A stretch of DNA of 49,713 bases, taken from Dawidia cretensis (GTDB lineage Bacteria > Bacteroidota > Bacteroidia > Cytophagales > Cyclobacteriaceae). The notes beneath the pieces are model-generated. The model had not been told where the DNA came from. It saw only the letters and a list, made by a program, of their open reading frames with translations, and did no database searches. Positions within the stretch are counted from its first letter, which is position 1. Each line of letters begins with the position of its first letter. The position numbers and the translations under genes were made by a program. Shown here in pieces: positions 9,952-18,339 of the stretch. The stretch covers positions 1 through 49,713 of the forward strand of contig NZ_JAHESE010000042.1 in the NCBI RefSeq assembly GCF_018598175.1, in the 5' to 3' direction.

Positions 9952-12123
9952 TCACGCAGTGAGGTTGGTGATGTCGATAGGTAAACTGCGCTTACGGATA
10001 CCCGTAGTAGCAAAGATAGCGTTACCCAACGCGGGCGCAACAGGCGGAAGCCCGGCCTCCCCCACACCACCCGGGGCTTCCGCATTTTCGATGATGTACA
10101 CCTCAATCTTTGGTGTTTCATTTATTCTGAGAATGGGATAGTTGTTGAAGTTGTTTTGCGTGCAAACCCCCTTATTGAAAACAATCCCCGGCTTGATCGC
10201 AGCTGTGATGCCCATGATGATGTTGCCTTCTGTCTGTGCTTTTACCGTGTCGGCATTTACATACATCCCACAGTCGATAACAGAAACTACACTGTCAAGC
10301 TTTACGCCATTACCGGACTTTGTGGCAGTGATGCAGCATGCAACGATCGTTCCGAAAGCCCGGGTGATTGCAATGCCCCGACCTGATCCTTGTGGAAGTT
10401 TCTGATGGTAGTTTGTTTTTTCGGTAAGCGTGGTAAGTACTTTTCGGAACCGTTCGTCTTCAAGAATATCAAGGCGTGCCTGCAGCGGATCCTTTCCTGC
10501 AAGGTGCGCGAGCTCATCGATGAAACATTCCTGCCCCCAACCAATGTTTGACGCATTGACCGATCTCCACCACATAATAGGAATGACAGTTTTAACATTC
10601 GTCCAACTGATCTTGTGAGCTTCGGTGAACATGTATTTGTTATTGTTCGGGCTCGACTCCTCTCCTATCCATGGATCGGCTTTATCGTCAGCAAGTCCTT
10701 TGAATACCTGTCCCAGGATCGACTCTCCAATCATATGATGATGATAGCCTTTGATCTTTCCATCCTTTACAAAACCTTGCATGTGACTGAGTAATGCAGG
10801 GCGATAAGGACCTTGACCAATATCATCGTCACGTGTCCAGATCACTTTCACGGGGATCTTAAGTTTGTTTGAAAGAAAACACGCTTCCTTTATAAAATCC
10901 ATATAGGCTTTCCTTCCGAATGATCCGCCCATTAACGCCACATGAATTTTTACCTTGTCAGTTGAGATGTTCAGATAGCGGGCGACCTCTTCCAGTGTTT
11001 CACCCGGCCCCTGAAGCGGTGCCCAGATTTCTACTGAACCATCTTCTTTCACATGGGCTGTTGCTGTTTCCGGTTCGATAGGGACGTGCGACAAGAACGG
11101 GGTTTCATACGTCAGATCCAGTTTCGATTGTGGTGTTTCAAACTTACTTTGGAAATCGTTGAACTCCTCGAAACGAATGCCATCTTTCTTTGCAGCCGTG
11201 TAACACCGGCTCATATATTCTTCATTATCGAGTATTGTATCAAGTCCATTTTTATCCCAGGTAACTTTCAATGCAGACCTTCCTTTGCTTGCCGCCCACC
11301 AGTTGGAGGCAATCACCGCCACCGAATCCGTGGTGGTATAGATCATGGTGCGTTCGCATGGAAGCGTCTTGATTACGCCAGGAATTTTCATCGCTTCGGC
11401 ATCATCAATGGATACAAGTTTACCGAATATCATCGGACTATGTAATATGGCGGCGTAGACCATTCCGGGAACATCGATGTCGAGTCCATACACTGCTTTG
11501 CCTGTCACACGATCATGCAAATCGAAACGCCTGGCTGGTTTGCCTAAAATTTTGAATTCGTTTTTTTGTTTGAGTACGGGCTCTTGCGGAACATTGAGTT
11601 TAGATGCCGCCTCAACCAGTTCACCGTAGGTAAAACTCTGACCGTTGTCTCTCCGAAATACTTTAGCGTTTTCAGCATAGCACTGCGTTGGCGATATGCT
11701 CCACTTCCCGGAGGCTGCTTCGATAAGCATTTCCTTTGTGGCTGCGCCCGCTTTACGAAGCGGAAGCCATAGTCTTCGGATTGAGCTGCTGTTTCCAGAA
11801 GTCTGGGCGCCGTACTTACTTTTACCATCACTCTGGATGATCGTGACTTTCTCCATATCCACTTCAAGTTCTTCGGCAATCATCGCCGGCACTGATTGAA
11901 TTGTTCCCTGACCCATGCACGGGCGTGGGTTTATAATAGTAATCGTGTTGTCCATGCCAATCAGGATAAAAGGATTTATTTCTACCGGAAGTGCCGCAGC
12001 GTTGTTGGACGAAAGGTTGAGAAGATTTGCCTTCGCGTCAAGTCCGATCAATAGGCCGAGTGTTGCAAGACCTGACGTCTTAATGAAATCTCGGCGATTT
12101 GTTTTTGGGGATTCTGCCAGCAT
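9952..12123 (-). CDS. iorB: Molybdopterin-dependent hydroxylase large subunit, isoquinoline 1-oxidoreductase beta (IorB)-like
   Basis: The 723-residue protein opens with a Tat-type signal (NRRDFIKTSG then a hydrophobic run ending near residue 30), so the folded molybdenum enzyme is probably exported. The body carries xanthine dehydrogenase/aldehyde oxidase large-subunit motifs: an early CMGQGTIQSVPAMIAEEL segment, MGGSFGRKAY near residue 400, and the catalytic-loop GGVGEAGLPPVAPALGNA near 690, whose glutamate is the general base in this family. It works with the [2Fe-2S] subunit encoded 6 bases upstream. IorB-type enzymes hydroxylate N-heterocycles or oxidise aldehydes, but the substrate cannot be predicted. 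No cytochrome c subunit or XdhC/MocA-like maturation gene lies next to it. Confidence 0.9.
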   Translation of the reverse strand: MLAESPKTNRRDFIKTSGLATLGLLIGLDAKANLLNLSSNNAAALPVEINPFILIGMDNTITIINPRPCMGQGTIQSVPAMIAEELEVDMEKVTIIQSDGKSKYGAQTSGNSSSIRRLWLPLRKAGAATKEMLIEAASGKWSISPTQCYAENAKVFRRDNGQSFTYGELVEAASKLNVPQEPVLKQKNEFKILGKPARRFDLHDRVTGKAVYGLDIDVPGMVYAAILHSPMIFGKLVSIDDAEAMKIPGVIKTLPCERTMIYTTTDSVAVIASNWWAASKGRSALKVTWDKNGLDTILDNEEYMSRCYTAAKKDGIRFEEFNDFQSKFETPQSKLDLTYETPFLSHVPIEPETATAHVKEDGSVEIWAPLQGPGETLEEVARYLNISTDKVKIHVALMGGSFGRKAYMDFIKEACFLSNKLKIPVKVIWTRDDDIGQGPYRPALLSHMQGFVKDGKIKGYHHHMIGESILGQVFKGLADDKADPWIGEESSPNNNKYMFTEAHKISWTNVKTVIPIMWWRSVNASNIGWGQECFIDELAHLAGKDPLQARLDILEDERFRKVLTTLTEKTNYHQKLPQGSGRGIAITRAFGTIVACCITATKSGNGVKLDSVVSVIDCGMYVNADTVKAQTEGNIIMGITAAIKPGIVFNKGVCTQNNFNNYPILRINETPKIEVYIIENAEAPGGVGEAGLPPVAPALGNAIFATTGIRKRSLPIDITNLTA

Positions 12124-12129
12124 ACATGA

Positions 12130-12615
12130 TTATTTATCTCTTGTCACAACTTCAGCCTCCATTTCTGCGGCCCGATAAATGGCCTGTCGGATGCGCTCAT
12201 AGGTTCCGCACCTGCAAAGATTTCCCGCCATGGCAGTATCGATGTCCTTGTCTATTGGATTCGGTTTTTTCCTCAGCAGTGCCACGGCGGACATGATCTG
12301 TCCTGATTGACAATAACCACATTGAGGGACTTGCAATTCCAGCCAGGCCTGCTGCACGCTGTGGAGACCTTGTTCTCCTATTCCTTCTATGGTTGTGATC
12401 TTTGCCGTTGCCGGGACCGTGGCAATTTTTAACTGGCAGGAACGCACCGGGTTTCCGTTCAAGTGAATGGTGCAGGCACCGCATGAGGCGATCCCGCAAC
12501 CGAACTTGGTACCTTTCAGTCCCACATAGTCTCTCAGCACCCATACCAGGGGGACATCGGGATCCGCCTCAACGATGTGTTGCTTCTTGTTTATCGTCAG
12601 AATGTACTTGGGCAT
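12130..12615 (-). CDS. iorA: [2Fe-2S] small subunit of the molybdenum hydroxylase, IorA-like
   Basis: The start is taken at ATG 12615, because [13 protein letters not shown] is the standard beginning of this family; the frame is open to 12651. This gives 161 residues. The N-terminal plant-type ferredoxin cluster ligands are Cys40, 45, 48 and 60 ([11 protein letters not shown]...RSC). The second cluster ligands are Cys99, 102, 134 and 136 (QCGYCQSGQ and NLCRCGTY). All eight are present. The subunit passes electrons from the molybdenum site of the large subunit to an external acceptor, usually a cytochrome. It is the first gene of a two-gene operon, with 6 bases to the large subunit. The AraC regulator ends about 120 bases upstream on the same strand. 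Confidence 0.93.
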   Translation of the reverse strand: MPKYILTINKKQHIVEADPDVPLVWVLRDYVGLKGTKFGCGIASCGACTIHLNGNPVRSCQLKIATVPATAKITTIEGIGEQGLHSVQQAWLELQVPQCGYCQSGQIMSAVALLRKKPNPIDKDIDTAMAGNLCRCGTYERIRQAIYRAAEMEAEVVTRDK

Positions 12616-12705
12616 AGCGATAATTTGTTTTAAGCGAATAGATAAGCTCAAAACTAGTTAAGCGCTGGGGCGGGATCTATCAAGCAACGTGGTAACCTCT
12701 GACGG

Positions 12706-12743
12706 AAGTGTAAATCCGGTAGCGAAAATGGGCATTTACACTT
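12706..12743 (-). terminator. Inverted repeat over the AraC stop codon, possible terminator
   Basis: Two perfect 10-base arms (AAGTGTAAAT at 12706-12715, ATTTACACTT at 12734-12743) are separated by 18 bases. The right arm contains the stop codon of the AraC gene (12736-12738). On the minus strand no T run follows, so it may be a weak terminator, a Rho-stalling or mRNA-stability hairpin, or a protein-binding palindrome upstream of iorA. Confidence 0.4.
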
Positions 12744-13767
12744 TCCTAAGAGACTTGCGGAAAGCTGAAGGTGTGGTGGATGTGACTTTTTTGAACGCGA
12801 TGTTGAAGACCGAAAGGCTGTTGAACCCGCTCTCAAAAGCTATGGTGGCGATCTTCTGATTGTCATACGCGGGGTTTTCAAACAGTGCTTTAGCATCACT
12901 GATCCGGTAGCTGTTGATGAAATCCGGGAAATTAAGGCCCGCTTTTTTGTTAATTGTTTCGGAAAGCAGATTCGACGTGACCATTAGCTTGCTGGCAAGT
13001 TTGGGCAGTGTCAAGCCGGGATCGCGGGAGGGTTGGCCCTGAGATAACAATTGTTGCAACTGCGAATAACAAACATCGATCTGCGCTTGGGTATAGGAAG
13101 AGCTTCGGTATTTCATTTCGCGCATGAAAACAGAACTCTCCTTTAAGGCGAGGAAACTCAGAAAACAAATCACCACGGAGAAGATTACGGGCGAAGCGAT
13201 ATAGGGGACAATCCCGAATACGAAATTGCCAAGATAACCGAACCACACAACCGTCACTCCTGACATCAGGCTGATGAGCCAAAGACGCTGAATTCTGGAA
13301 AGACAGCTTTGATGTTTTATTATCAGGTGCACACAGAAAGGCAAATACACCAGCATCGACAAAAGGGAAATTGTATAGCCATTCTGGTTCATCCAGAAAT
13401 AGTCGGTGAGAAACGGACTGAGCAGCAGCGCAATAATACAAGGAACTAACTGGATAAAATCACGGCGCCAGGAAAACCGATACTCTTTGTTTACAAATGC
13501 ATTTAGATAAAGCCATAGCAAGGGCATGATGGCCAGGTTAGTGCCAAACCCAAAGTTCATCAGTACGTTAGGGATTACATGGCCATCCGAAAAATAGTAT
13601 CCGACCGATTTGAATATCCTAATCGCGAAAGCGATCAACAACAGAGCCAGTAATACATCGGCGATCGCGCGCCCTTTGCGAACAGTGAAAAGGTAAACTC
13701 CAAAAAAAACACTTTGAAAAGCGCCAATACAGCTGGTGACCAAAAGCATTTCGAACGGCATCTTCAT
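12736..13767 (-). CDS. Membrane-anchored AraC-family transcriptional regulator
   Basis: The 343-residue protein has an N-terminal half of about seven hydrophobic segments (for example LLVTSCIGAFQSVFFGVYLF, IADVLLALLLIAFAI, LAIMPLLWLYLNAFV) and a C-terminal AraC DNA-binding domain. The second helix-turn-helix is visible as NQKIATIAFESGFNSLSVFNIAFKK followed by TPSAFRKSLRKV. Such 7TM-AraC proteins are common in Bacteroidota, and their ligands are mostly unknown. Its position just upstream of iorAB on the same strand makes it a likely controller of that operon. The start may be Met1 (13767) or Met3 (13761). The last codons lie inside an inverted repeat. Confidence 0.88.
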   Translation of the reverse strand: MKMPFEMLLVTSCIGAFQSVFFGVYLFTVRKGRAIADVLLALLLIAFAIRIFKSVGYYFSDGHVIPNVLMNFGFGTNLAIMPLLWLYLNAFVNKEYRFSWRRDFIQLVPCIIALLLSPFLTDYFWMNQNGYTISLLSMLVYLPFCVHLIIKHQSCLSRIQRLWLISLMSGVTVVWFGYLGNFVFGIVPYIASPVIFSVVICFLSFLALKESSVFMREMKYRSSSYTQAQIDVCYSQLQQLLSQGQPSRDPGLTLPKLASKLMVTSNLLSETINKKAGLNFPDFINSYRISDAKALFENPAYDNQKIATIAFESGFNSLSVFNIAFKKVTSTTPSAFRKSLRKV

Positions 13768-13924
13768 AAGGTTCTAAATTAAGCACTTCCGCTTTACAAC
13801 CGAAGGGATCATGATAGAAAAACGGCGCGTCACAGGAAAGGTTTGCGCTTTTCGGCAGGTAAAAAGGTGCATTCGCCAGGCAAAGGACCTTTTCTATGCC
13901 CAACAGTGAAATATTTTAGGATTG

Positions 13925-13944
13925 CACCACAAGTAAATGTGGTG
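13925..13944. promoter_or_regulatory. Perfect 20-base palindrome, candidate operator
   Basis: CACCACA (13925-13931) and TGTGGTG (13938-13944) are a perfect inverted repeat around a 6-base AT-rich centre. It lies 36 bases before the ATG of the HxlR-like remnant and about 160 bases upstream of the AraC start. No T tract follows, so a dimeric regulator site is more likely than a terminator. Function is inferred only from symmetry and position. Confidence 0.4.
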
Positions 13945-13980
13945 ACACTCTCTAAGGTAATCTATAACGAAACGCAAAAC

Positions 13981-14121
13981 ATGAATACAGACAACAAATA
14001 CTGTCCGATCGAAGCTCTCACGTACAGGATGCAAGTGACGCTATCTGTCTTATATTTTCCGCGGCCGACGGTTCCTTTTAACGGGGTTTCTAATAGATAT
14101 TTCATTAATTCTAACCTTTAA
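13981..14121 (+). pseudogene. Possible remnant of an HxlR-family regulator gene
   Basis: The open frame starting at ATG 13981 reads MNTDNKYCPIEA, very like the N-terminus of HxlR-type regulators (a conserved YCP[IV]E-x-A that includes the redox or effector cysteine). After about 12 codons the resemblance stops: the expected IGGKWK helix-turn-helix segment is missing and the frame ends at 14121. I read it as the first codons of a broken regulator gene. A chance match or an unrelated 46-residue peptide is possible. The whole 13768-14259 gap otherwise holds only the palindrome at 13925 and AT-rich DNA. Confidence 0.35.
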
Positions 14122-14259
14122 ACCAGACTTTTGGATCTTTAGGAAAATTTTGTACTACTTTGTTACCCGCGTCGCATAACGCGCTGTCTACCTGCATGAA
14201 ATTATGAGAAATGATATCAGTGTTTCATTACAATGAAAACAATATTTTGAAAACAAACT

Positions 14260-16029
14260 GTGAACAAAGTCAAGACTATTCTCCTTGTTTTGCTGCTCTG
14301 TTATTTGGTGTATGTGATTATCACCATATTGCTCATGGCATCATTAGACCATCTTGTATTGACAAGTTGGTTTAAAAATAAGTTTCCCGAGGCATACCTC
14401 ATTTCCGAATTCGAAACTACTTACTTCACAGTAGCTCATCACAATTTTTTGAAGGTCACCAGCCCATGGATCATCGGCTTTCTTGGAGGCTTCATCGCGC
14501 TCATGGCCATCTTTTGGAACGACGGACTTCGCCACACAGGAAATTTTATTGGCGATTTGTCATCCGCATTCAACTTCGTACGCCGGTCGTGGCGCTCATT
14601 GACACGTAAACAAAAATCAATTGTGACCATTACGCTGAGCGCAATGTTTGGGATCAAAATTGTGTTATTCCTTATCTTGCCGTTCAGTGTCGACGAAGCA
14701 TTTAACTTTGTCTACTTCGCCGACAAAGGCTTATTCCTAACGACTACCTTTAGTAACAATCATATACTATACAATCTATTTTCGAGTGCCTGGTCGAAAA
14801 CTGGTCTTGATCCTTTATACACATGCCGGATAACCAGCATCATGGCTGGAATGGTGGTACACTTCGTGATTTTCATTTTGGCCCGCCATTTCTTTTCCTT
14901 TACGGTGGCCTTATGGACCATGTTCTTGACAGGTGTCACACTATGGGTCAACGTTCTCAGCACAATCGGCACAACCTATATGTTAATGACGTGCTGCTGG
15001 CTCATCGGCATGGCAGCACTAATACGAATTATAAGAAGCCGGGGAAATGCAGGTCAATACCTGTTTATCTTCATTTCAACCATAGGGATGTATGCCAGCA
15101 AAATATTCATTATCCCGCTGGGTGGACTGGTGCTTACATGGATTTGCTTTGAAATAAAATTTGGCACCATCAAAAAAAACACGTTAAAAATAATTCTCGT
15201 CACCGCAACGATTGCTACTCTCACACTGCTGCTCTATCTTCCCATGTATCTATGGTCCGGTGGTGAAGCCGTATTTGCCACGCATTTAGTCTTACATAGT
15301 TTCCCGGAACATTTCCCATTGTTACTCGAAACGATGAGCATCGCAACGGATGTCAATTCCAAAACCTATATCGTTTTAGTGCTCTATCTACTTGTCGGTA
15401 TATTGTTTTACAAACGAGCAAGCAATAACCTAAAATTCCTATTTACGGTCGCCGCTGCTAATATCTTCGCATTAGCCATTTTCATTCTTGCGGTGCACGT
15501 GTATCCACCAGGTCGTGCATTGATCTACTTGAATATTATATTCTTCGGTCTATTGGCTTTGGGAATTTCAGAGTTTATTCCCAAGTTGATTCAAAAAGAA
15601 CACGAAGTGAATATTTTCTACAGCGTTGCGTTGGCCGCAAAGATATTGGGCAGTATTTACATTTTTCACTACGGATGGCAGACCCGACTCATCGGCGATA
15701 TCCAAGATCACGCGTTCTACAAACGGCTCGATCAGATAGCGGACTGCATCGTCTCCACACAACCAAAAGCTGTCTACGAGGACCGACAAGACCGTTTCCT
15801 TAGTTTCTACACCCGGCTCGCGGCGATTCGCCGAAGCGTCCCACTGGTTTTTGAATACAGCCAGGCACAAGCCGATAGCTGTGACGTTTGCATCTTCTAT
15901 GAACATCCACCGCATGTGTTAGAAGGGCATCTCCAGGTCTGCGCTTCAGATTTCGGCGACATTTACTTAAAGCGAAATAGGATACCCACCATTGATTCAA
16001 GCTGCTTTCAGACCGATGATGGCCTGTAG
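14260..16029 (+). CDS. Multi-pass GT-C fold glycosyltransferase (PMT_2/ArnT-like membrane protein)
   Basis: This 589-residue protein starts at GTG 14260 and has about a dozen hydrophobic segments. The first periplasmic loop of GT-C enzymes is recognisable: FSVDEAFNFVYFADKGL at about 142-158, whose Asp145-Glu146 pair sits where the catalytic acid lies in PMT/ArnT proteins, followed by NNHILYNLF. In this superfamily the donor is a polyprenyl-phosphate sugar, and transfer is to lipid, protein or glycan on the outer face of the inner membrane. The soluble C-terminal tail (about 470-589) is not recognised. It stands alone, with 205 bases before the LytS gene. The codon composition is more AT-rich than in the flanking PUL genes. 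The precise acceptor is unknown. Confidence 0.7.
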   Translation: MNKVKTILLVLLLCYLVYVIITILLMASLDHLVLTSWFKNKFPEAYLISEFETTYFTVAHHNFLKVTSPWIIGFLGGFIALMAIFWNDGLRHTGNFIGDLSSAFNFVRRSWRSLTRKQKSIVTITLSAMFGIKIVLFLILPFSVDEAFNFVYFADKGLFLTTTFSNNHILYNLFSSAWSKTGLDPLYTCRITSIMAGMVVHFVIFILARHFFSFTVALWTMFLTGVTLWVNVLSTIGTTYMLMTCCWLIGMAALIRIIRSRGNAGQYLFIFISTIGMYASKIFIIPLGGLVLTWICFEIKFGTIKKNTLKIILVTATIATLTLLLYLPMYLWSGGEAVFATHLVLHSFPEHFPLLLETMSIATDVNSKTYIVLVLYLLVGILFYKRASNNLKFLFTVAAANIFALAIFILAVHVYPPGRALIYLNIIFFGLLALGISEFIPKLIQKEHEVNIFYSVALAAKILGSIYIFHYGWQTRLIGDIQDHAFYKRLDQIADCIVSTQPKAVYEDRQDRFLSFYTRLAAIRRSVPLVFEYSQAQADSCDVCIFYEHPPHVLEGHLQVCASDFGDIYLKRNRIPTIDSSCFQTDDGL

Positions 16030-16222
16030 CTATCCATCCGTATGACTTCGTGTGACCGAATATTTGTAATTTTACCCGCTACTCAGACAAGCAATTGATG
16101 GGCGTTTCTCCGGCTAGATCTAGCTTCGTAACATCCAATGCCCCCTGTCTTAAATTCATCATCGAAAAAATGAACTTCATCAGAAAAAACAAAAGATTCA
16201 GCCGTAACTCTCGCAGAAACTT

Positions 16223-16230
16223 TATTTTTG
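16223..16230 (+). promoter_or_regulatory. Bacteroidota -7 promoter element next to the LytS start
   Basis: TATTTTTG is a perfect TAnnTTTG element of the Bacteroidota housekeeping sigma factor, ending 4 bases before the ATG at 16235. If used, transcription would begin at or just beside the start codon, giving a leaderless or nearly leaderless mRNA. No clear -33 TTG is seen at the usual spacing, so support is moderate. Confidence 0.4.
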
Positions 16231-16234
16231 AAAC

Positions 16235-17260
16235 ATGGGGCAAATTAAAAGGATAAGTACAAAAAAGCTGCTAATATTCTTCGCTTCAACACTGATTTAT
16301 GCCTTGTGTCAGATGCTATTCAGCGTTCTGCTGATGAAGGAGGACTTATGGAGCAACTTCCATATTCAATTGTCTGCCCATTATGTAGTGATCTTTACAA
16401 TGTGCATAGCAGATTACAGATTATTGCTATTCTTGAACAAATATCTGCCCTATTCAAAGAATATATTTTACCGTATCATAGCCGGCACGACAGGGATAAC
16501 CCTCATCACCTTGATGCTCTTATGGATATTTAATTACATCATCTACGATGTATTTAACATTTCCCGAGAAGGAATGCCCTCACTTCTTATAAAGTTTGCT
16601 TTTGGAATGGCTGCAAACATCCCTATCCTACTGGTGTTTGAGCTGATCTATTATTTTCGCTCAGAACAAAAAGCCATAGCCGATTCCGAAAAAGCGAAAC
16701 GTGAAGTCCTGCTATTCCAGCACGAAACATTAAGAGCACAACTAAACCCGCATTTCCTGTTTAATTCACTGAATGTATTATCTTCTTTAATATATATAAA
16801 CTCAGACAACGCCAATAAGTTTACAAAAGCACTCTCTAAGACTTATCGGTATGTGCTTTCCCTTACCCGGCAGCCGGTGGTTTCCGTTGCGGAAGAATTA
16901 GATGCCCTCGATTCCTATATATTTCTGATGAGAATGAGATTTGAAAACTCCTTCACTTTCACAGTAAACAAAATATCCGATTCCGAAAGGAACAAGATTA
17001 TTCCTCTTACCCTGCAATTGCTAATAGAGAATGCCTTTAAGCACAATATCGCCACCGAAGAATCACTACTAAATATAGAAATCACTATCGATAATAATTA
17101 TATCACGGTTAAAAACAATATCCAACCATCAACCGATTCCGATAAACGAGGAATCGGACTGAAATACATCACCAAGCAATATAAACTGTACGCTAAGGAC
17201 GTCATTATTGAGCGTGCTGCACATATGTTTATTGTAAAAATCCCCTATATACAGCCATGA
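16235..17260 (+). CDS. LytS-type sensor histidine kinase (His_kinase family)
   Basis: The 341-residue protein has four transmembrane segments in the first half (about 11-33, 45-68, 79-105, 117-141) and little extracellular loop, then a coiled linker and a LytS-type kinase. The phospho-acceptor His173 is in LNPHFLFNSLNVL. The ATPase N-box is LLIENAFKHN (Asn266), and the G-box is KRGIGLKYI (about 304-312). In this family the kinase phosphorylates a LytTR response regulator, here encoded directly downstream with an ATGA overlap (17257-17260). The signal is unknown; a membrane or lipid cue is plausible given the short loops and the downstream barrel and acyltransferase genes. Confidence 0.92.
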   Translation: MGQIKRISTKKLLIFFASTLIYALCQMLFSVLLMKEDLWSNFHIQLSAHYVVIFTMCIADYRLLLFLNKYLPYSKNIFYRIIAGTTGITLITLMLLWIFNYIIYDVFNISREGMPSLLIKFAFGMAANIPILLVFELIYYFRSEQKAIADSEKAKREVLLFQHETLRAQLNPHFLFNSLNVLSSLIYINSDNANKFTKALSKTYRYVLSLTRQPVVSVAEELDALDSYIFLMRMRFENSFTFTVNKISDSERNKIIPLTLQLLIENAFKHNIATEESLLNIEITIDNNYITVKNNIQPSTDSDKRGIGLKYITKQYKLYAKDVIIERAAHMFIVKIPYIQP

Positions 17261-18012
17261 AATACCTTATCGTGGAAGATGAACGGTTTGCTTCCCAGGA
17301 ACTGAAACGCATGATGACAAATTTACGTACCGGTTATCAGCTGGAAAAGCAAACTAAAACAGTCATAGAAACAATCGATTTTCTGAAAGCATCTTCTGTC
17401 GATTTAATTCTTATGGATATCCGTCTTGCCGATGGCAGTTGCTTCGAGGTATTCAATCATGTAGAGGTAAGCACACCAGTTATATTTACCACTGCTTACG
17501 ATGAACATGCCATCAAAGCGTTTAAGTTGAACAGTATCGATTACCTGTTAAAACCTTTTGACGAAAAAGAATTAGAAGCAGCGCTAAATAAGTTCGAAAA
17601 CATCTTTCATAATCACGCTTCTAAAATCGGCCCTAAGAATTTTGAGCAGATACTATCTCTCAAAGAAAAAAACCGCTTCCTGATATCGAAAGGAGAAAAC
17701 TATCATTACATAGAAACGACGAATATCGGTCATTTTTATAGCGAAGATGGGGTCGTTTTCCTTCATACATTCAATGACAAGCGATATATTATAAACTATA
17801 CGTTAGACCAGTTAGAGCAACAGCTTGATAGCCGTTTGTTTTTTCGTGTATCCCGCAATTGCATCGGAAATGTAAAAGCTATTGAAAATGTCACCAAACA
17901 CTTCAATAGTCGGCTGAAACTTTCATTTTCACCTCCATGCCCACATGAGGTTCTGGTAAGCCGCGTACGCGTTCCCGACTTCTTGAAATGGATGGACGGG
18001 ATTGTGGACTAA
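17257..18012 (+). CDS. LytTR-family response regulator
   Basis: The 251-residue protein has an N-terminal receiver domain with acidic Glu7/Asp8 (YLIVEDE), phospho-Asp54 (LILMDIRLADG), Thr near 78-79 and Lys99 (YLLKPF). The C-terminal LytTR DNA-binding domain spans about 140-245, with the typical LDSRLFFRVSRNCIGNVKAIE segment shape and SRVRVPDFLKWM at the end. Its start codon overlaps the stop of the LytS kinase, so the two form a bicistronic pair. LytTR proteins bind paired 9-base direct repeats about 21 bases apart, and a candidate repeat pair lies at 18212-18240 in front of the barrel gene. Confidence 0.95.
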   Translation: MKYLIVEDERFASQELKRMMTNLRTGYQLEKQTKTVIETIDFLKASSVDLILMDIRLADGSCFEVFNHVEVSTPVIFTTAYDEHAIKAFKLNSIDYLLKPFDEKELEAALNKFENIFHNHASKIGPKNFEQILSLKEKNRFLISKGENYHYIETTNIGHFYSEDGVVFLHTFNDKRYIINYTLDQLEQQLDSRLFFRVSRNCIGNVKAIENVTKHFNSRLKLSFSPPCPHEVLVSRVRVPDFLKWMDGIVD

Positions 18013-18339
18013 CGCTGAGCCGGTATCCATCCGATCACCCTTCATACTACTTCTCAGCTACGGAAGTCCCATTCCTTTTATTCTTCTAAATTACGAGACG
18101 TCTAAAAGCAGATTGCATACAGGTTTTTTTGCCCTGCTTAAAATTGTTGTACGTAATCGATTCTTAACACCATCTCTCAGGTTGTTACCTCATCAGACAC
18201 ATTTAAGAGCTCATTTCATTTTATTCATTCCACATTTCATCTACCCGATTCTGAAGTCTGCCATCTATTGCTTTCTACTCAACTTCATTCTCTATTCTTT
18301 TGTTCAAAATCAGCGCACGTAATAAAAATCTAAAATCAC
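18013..18339 (+). promoter_or_regulatory. AT-rich intergenic region with 21-base-period direct repeats, candidate LytTR site
   Basis: No convincing gene lies in these 327 bases. A 106-codon open frame here (18002-18322) overlaps the regulator end and codes only for a low-complexity hydrophobic string from pyrimidine-rich DNA. The octamer CATTTCAT occurs at 18212-18219 and again at 18233-18240. The period is exactly 21 bases, two helical turns, the spacing that LytTR dimers use. The repeats lie about 100 bases before the barrel gene start. Binding is inferred from spacing alone; the sequence is not the AgrA-type consensus. Confidence 0.35.

Noticed and set aside
18002-18322. 106-codon plus frame after the LytTR gene
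   Set aside because: Overlaps the regulator end, and its hydrophobic content follows from pyrimidine-rich DNA; no family resemblance.
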